Below, one piece after another: positions 61,212 through 64,000 of a DNA stretch of 64,000 nt. The stretch lies in the NCBI GenBank assembly GCA_965223585.1, contig CBDCWW010000009.1, forward strand, positions 186,001 through 250,000, read 5' to 3'. Both the position numbers and the translations under genes were made by a program. Each line of letters starts with the position of its first letter. Within the stretch, counting starts at the first letter, position 1. This DNA is from CBDCVN01 sp965223585. GTDB taxonomy: Bacteria > Deinococcota > Deinococci > Deinococcales > Trueperaceae. A model generated the notes under the pieces. That model made no database searches. It worked only from the letters and a program-made list of their open reading frames with translations, and had not been told where the DNA came from.

Positions 61212-61733
61212 GATACAACAGTGTCAACTCAAGAAATATAAGGTTGATACTGAGGATGGTCTTAAACTAGTTTTTTTCTTCCACCTGAGCACTTAATCAC
61301 AGCTAAAGTACACTTTTTGTGGATTAAAAAATAATCTTGTTTATTTTAAAATAGCAATTGGTATCAATTTTCATTAATTATAAGTGCTTGTATAATTAAA
61401 TTATAGAACAATTAAGGTTTGTTAATTCTCCCAATAATATTACTGCTCTAAGGTTGCTTAATTTAGGAAGGTGTAATAAACTTAACAAAGTTGTTTTTGC
61501 TTAATCAAGGTGAGAAGTTTTTTAAACAACCTTTATACTTTATAAATTTACTTCAATAAAAATAAATATGACAATCACAACACTAACACAACCATTTATG
61601 ACAGGAGGGAATGCTGAATCCATATGCTTACTAGCTTGACTTGATTTTGATGTCCACTTTGTGATGTCCACAAACATTCCTAGAATATCACCTTTATAAT
61701 AAGCATAAAAACACTCTCAAGGAGATTAAGGTT
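61212..61733. other. 522-bp gap, no gene seen
   Basis: A very AT-rich region (TTTTAAAATAGC, ATTAATTATAAG and similar) with no protein-like frame. A short direct repeat GATGTCCAC occurs twice near 61650-61668. It probably holds the promoter of the lipoprotein gene that follows. Confidence 0.4.
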
Positions 61734-63779
61734 ATGAAATCTACTTTTGTATATTTATTGTTTACAGCATTAATACTAGTTGCTTGTACACAAACACAAC
61801 AACCAAAGGAAATAACACCTACAACAGATACTGAAGGTAGTCTAATTACAGATATAGATATAGATACTGCTATCTTAGAGTTAGCCGACAAAGAAGAGTT
61901 AATAGAGGGCACAGAGGGTGCCACTATTCCTGATGGTGAAGAGACAGAACTTAATGATGATGGTTATGCAGGTTTATCTACTCAACTTGTTTTGCCAAAC
62001 ACTTTTGGTTTTGTCTACTATATTAAATTTGCTAATGACAGTGAACCTTGGGAGCTTTGGTGCATTAACCAAGCTACTGATAGTAGAACAAGAATCTACA
62101 AGGGTAATCGGAAAATTGATTCAGTAGCAGGAAATTCTTCTTGTACAATCGTAGTTTTCTCTATGTTCTTGCAAAGTCGAAATAGCCATGAAATTTATCG
62201 CCTTGTTGTTGGAGACCACCTATCTCGATTAACTAACAATAATGCTGATGATATTGATGTTTCTCAAAACGCAGGTTCTAATATAGTTGTGTGGGCAAGA
62301 GTCAAAAATGGTAAATCTACAATCCGTTACAGAACATATAGTGACTTAAACACTTTTGTAGAGACAGCATTGACTCACTCAAACTCACAAGTACAGCCAA
62401 GCATAGATGGAGATGGCAAAAATATAGCGCTTATTAGGGTTAGTAGTAAAATGATAGTGGCTCTCTATAACATAGATACTCAAATCTATACTATTGTTTA
62501 TGCGCGTTCTAAAGATTTAGAGAATCCTAGCTCTGGAAAAGATCAAGTAGCTTGGTTACAAAATGGCTCACCGGACAAAGTAAAAGTAAAGAACTTAACC
62601 ACAGGAAACATAAAAACTGTACTAACTAATAATTTTGAGATAGAGCATCCTCACCTAGCCAACAATGCGTTATGGTTAACCTATGGTATAATTGTAAACG
62701 GTAGCTTTGATGTGTTTGTGAAAAACATAACCACAGGAGTTTCAGTGCAAGGAGTGTTTGCCACTGCACCAAGAGAGCACTTCGGCATGTTTTGGCAACT
62801 CCCGCTAGCAGTAGTCCAGACATTTGATGTGTACCAAGATGCTAATAATCCTAGCCTCTATCACGCTGACTCTATTAATAGCTTGTCAACCTATACCGGC
62901 ACGCTCAAGGAAGTGGTAGAAAACGCTGTTATTGAACTGGACTCGGGTATTGGAGGCACAATTGCCTTTCGGGCTGGCAAGTTTAACCTAGGCTCAAACT
63001 TTTTCCATATTCGTGAGGTAGATAACATAACGTTTGAAGGTCAGGGCATGGGTGTAACTATAGTGAAAAATAATTCCTATGCTGCGGCTGACACTGAGGT
63101 CTTCAATTTCGGTGATAGTAATAACATTACCATTAGAAACTTAACAATTAAGGCTAGAGGATCAGCTCGTTCTACTAGTGATGCTATTGACAATGATGCT
63201 GGTAGCAATTGGCTTGTTGAGAATGTTGAAATAGCTGCGTCACGTAGCCGTGGTTTAGTTTTTGATGGCAAAGATCTAGGAAAAGTAGCTAATAATAATA
63301 TTATTCGCAACTGCATTATTAATGGTGTTAAACGTCATGGAGTGGAGTTTATAGCCTCAAGTAACAATCGTATAGAGAATTGCGAGATTACTAATGTTGG
63401 TGGAAGAGGCATTAGCATTGTAAAATCATCTCCTAGTGCGGGGCAACCCAATAAAAAATCTACCTTTAATGTGATTAGGAATAATACCATAAGTAACCCA
63501 ACTGATGATGCTATTAGGGTTAATGGTAGTAAACGTAATACAATCCAAGGGAACACTCTAGAAAATGGCTTGAATGATGGAATCGAAATTGGAACTACCC
63601 ATGGAATCTCTTGTAATAATAATATTGTGAGAGACAATACAGTAACTGGCAATGCTAGGTACGGTCTTAGCATTTCTAATTCAGAGTGCGAAAAAACAGT
63701 AGTGGGGAACAACAATAATTTCACTGGTAACACCCTTGGAGAGATTAATGATCTAGGTACTGGTACAATTTTTGAGTAA
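61734..63779 (+). CDS. Lipoprotein with TolB-like propeller and right-handed beta-helix
   Basis: A 681-residue protein with a lipoprotein signal (LLFTALILVAC, Cys18) and an acidic Thr/Glu-rich linker to residue 75. Residues about 80-360 look like a TolB/WD40-like propeller (ELWCINQATDSRTRIYKGNR, NIVVWARVKNGKSTIRYRTY, DQVAWLQNGSPDKVKVKNL). Residues about 395-681 are parallel beta-helix (NosD/PbH1) repeats (ITIRNLTI, NRIENCEITNVGGRGI, NTIQGNTLENGLNDGIEI, NIVRDNTVTGNARYGL). Such helices bind or cut polysaccharide, but no catalytic residues can be assigned. It is probably a surface protein. No CTCGAG palindrome is present. Confidence 0.75.
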   Translation: MKSTFVYLLFTALILVACTQTQQPKEITPTTDTEGSLITDIDIDTAILELADKEELIEGTEGATIPDGEETELNDDGYAGLSTQLVLPNTFGFVYYIKFANDSEPWELWCINQATDSRTRIYKGNRKIDSVAGNSSCTIVVFSMFLQSRNSHEIYRLVVGDHLSRLTNNNADDIDVSQNAGSNIVVWARVKNGKSTIRYRTYSDLNTFVETALTHSNSQVQPSIDGDGKNIALIRVSSKMIVALYNIDTQIYTIVYARSKDLENPSSGKDQVAWLQNGSPDKVKVKNLTTGNIKTVLTNNFEIEHPHLANNALWLTYGIIVNGSFDVFVKNITTGVSVQGVFATAPREHFGMFWQLPLAVVQTFDVYQDANNPSLYHADSINSLSTYTGTLKEVVENAVIELDSGIGGTIAFRAGKFNLGSNFFHIREVDNITFEGQGMGVTIVKNNSYAAADTEVFNFGDSNNITIRNLTIKARGSARSTSDAIDNDAGSNWLVENVEIAASRSRGLVFDGKDLGKVANNNIIRNCIINGVKRHGVEFIASSNNRIENCEITNVGGRGISIVKSSPSAGQPNKKSTFNVIRNNTISNPTDDAIRVNGSKRNTIQGNTLENGLNDGIEIGTTHGISCNNNIVRDNTVTGNARYGLSISNSECEKTVVGNNNNFTGNTLGEINDLGTGTIFE

Positions 63780-64000
63780 GATTTACACCTACCATCTTGA
63801 ACTTTCAGAAGTCTTACAGGTTCAGGTTTTTGTCACTTTTCTATGAATAGTTTGTATTGTAAGCAGATAAGTATAAGTGCTTGAGAGAAAAATAAAGTGT
63901 TATGTTCAAATAGGAGCAGGTTAGGAGTCTATATCTACAAGAATCATCTCCATATTAAGTGTAAATCTGACAAACACATCAACATTGACATTATTTTAGA
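63780..64000. other. 221-bp end of window, no gene seen
   Basis: AT-rich sequence without an ORF or recognisable RNA. Confidence 0.4.

Overview
The window is 64 kb of AT-rich bacterial chromosome (roughly 38% GC by eye). The gene content suggests a low-GC relative of the Deinococcota: a fabH-fabD-fabG-acpP-fabF cluster, three PilT-type pilus ATPases, large secreted beta-propeller lipoproteins (one with a type IV pilin-like tail), and several genes whose start codon lies directly behind a -10 box. This placement is an inference from gene content and was not tested by any search. The most striking global feature is a highly iterated palindrome, GCTCGAGC (core CTCGAG). I count about 60 cores by hand where about 8 are expected by composition. 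It is common in housekeeping genes and absent from every insertion element.

Layout. 1-2.9 kb: the end of a pilT gene, then an IS630-type element (with TA duplication), an IS200-type element and a 309-bp MITE with a TAAC duplication. 2.9-5.6 kb: PEGA protein, nucleotide-kinase-like protein, DUF3006 protein and a secreted ComEC-like metallo-hydrolase. 5.7-12.4 kb: dsRNA-binding-domain protein and the fatty acid synthesis cluster with two adjacent fabF genes. 12.6-15.6 kb: a beta-propeller lipoprotein with a pilin-like tail, cleanly split by an IS3-type element; removing it and one ATT copy restores the frame. 15.9-25.4 kb: lipoprotein, FakA-like kinase subunit, second pilT, thiamine-binding protein under a TPP riboswitch, RqcH-like NFACT protein, glnK-amtB. 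25.7-32.5 kb: an accessory stretch of decaying genes (LRR fragment, HicB, DUF433/DUF5615 toxin-antitoxin pair, DUF6602 gene split by an IS4-type element) mixed with intact genes. 32.5-50.1 kb: mostly intact genes, including ilvC, aspS, lepA, a third pilT, regulators, a Fic protein and a second propeller lipoprotein. 50.1-56.3 kb: Uma2 protein, a REP-associated transposase remnant with 27-bp repeats, and a 1684-residue Ser/Thr kinase-AAA-GAF-histidine kinase, close to a LuxR-type regulator. 56.4-64 kb: ABC exporter, aminotransferase, VWA protein, SUKH protein and a propeller/beta-helix lipoprotein.

How the genes fit together. The fab genes make the membrane acyl chains, and FakA would reuse exogenous fatty acids. 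The PilT proteins and the pilin-tailed lipoprotein point to an active type IV pilus surface. The giant kinase and the LuxR regulator, 1.1 kb apart, are a plausible phosphorelay. At least four transposable elements and about ten pseudogenes show a genome where accessory genes are being actively lost.
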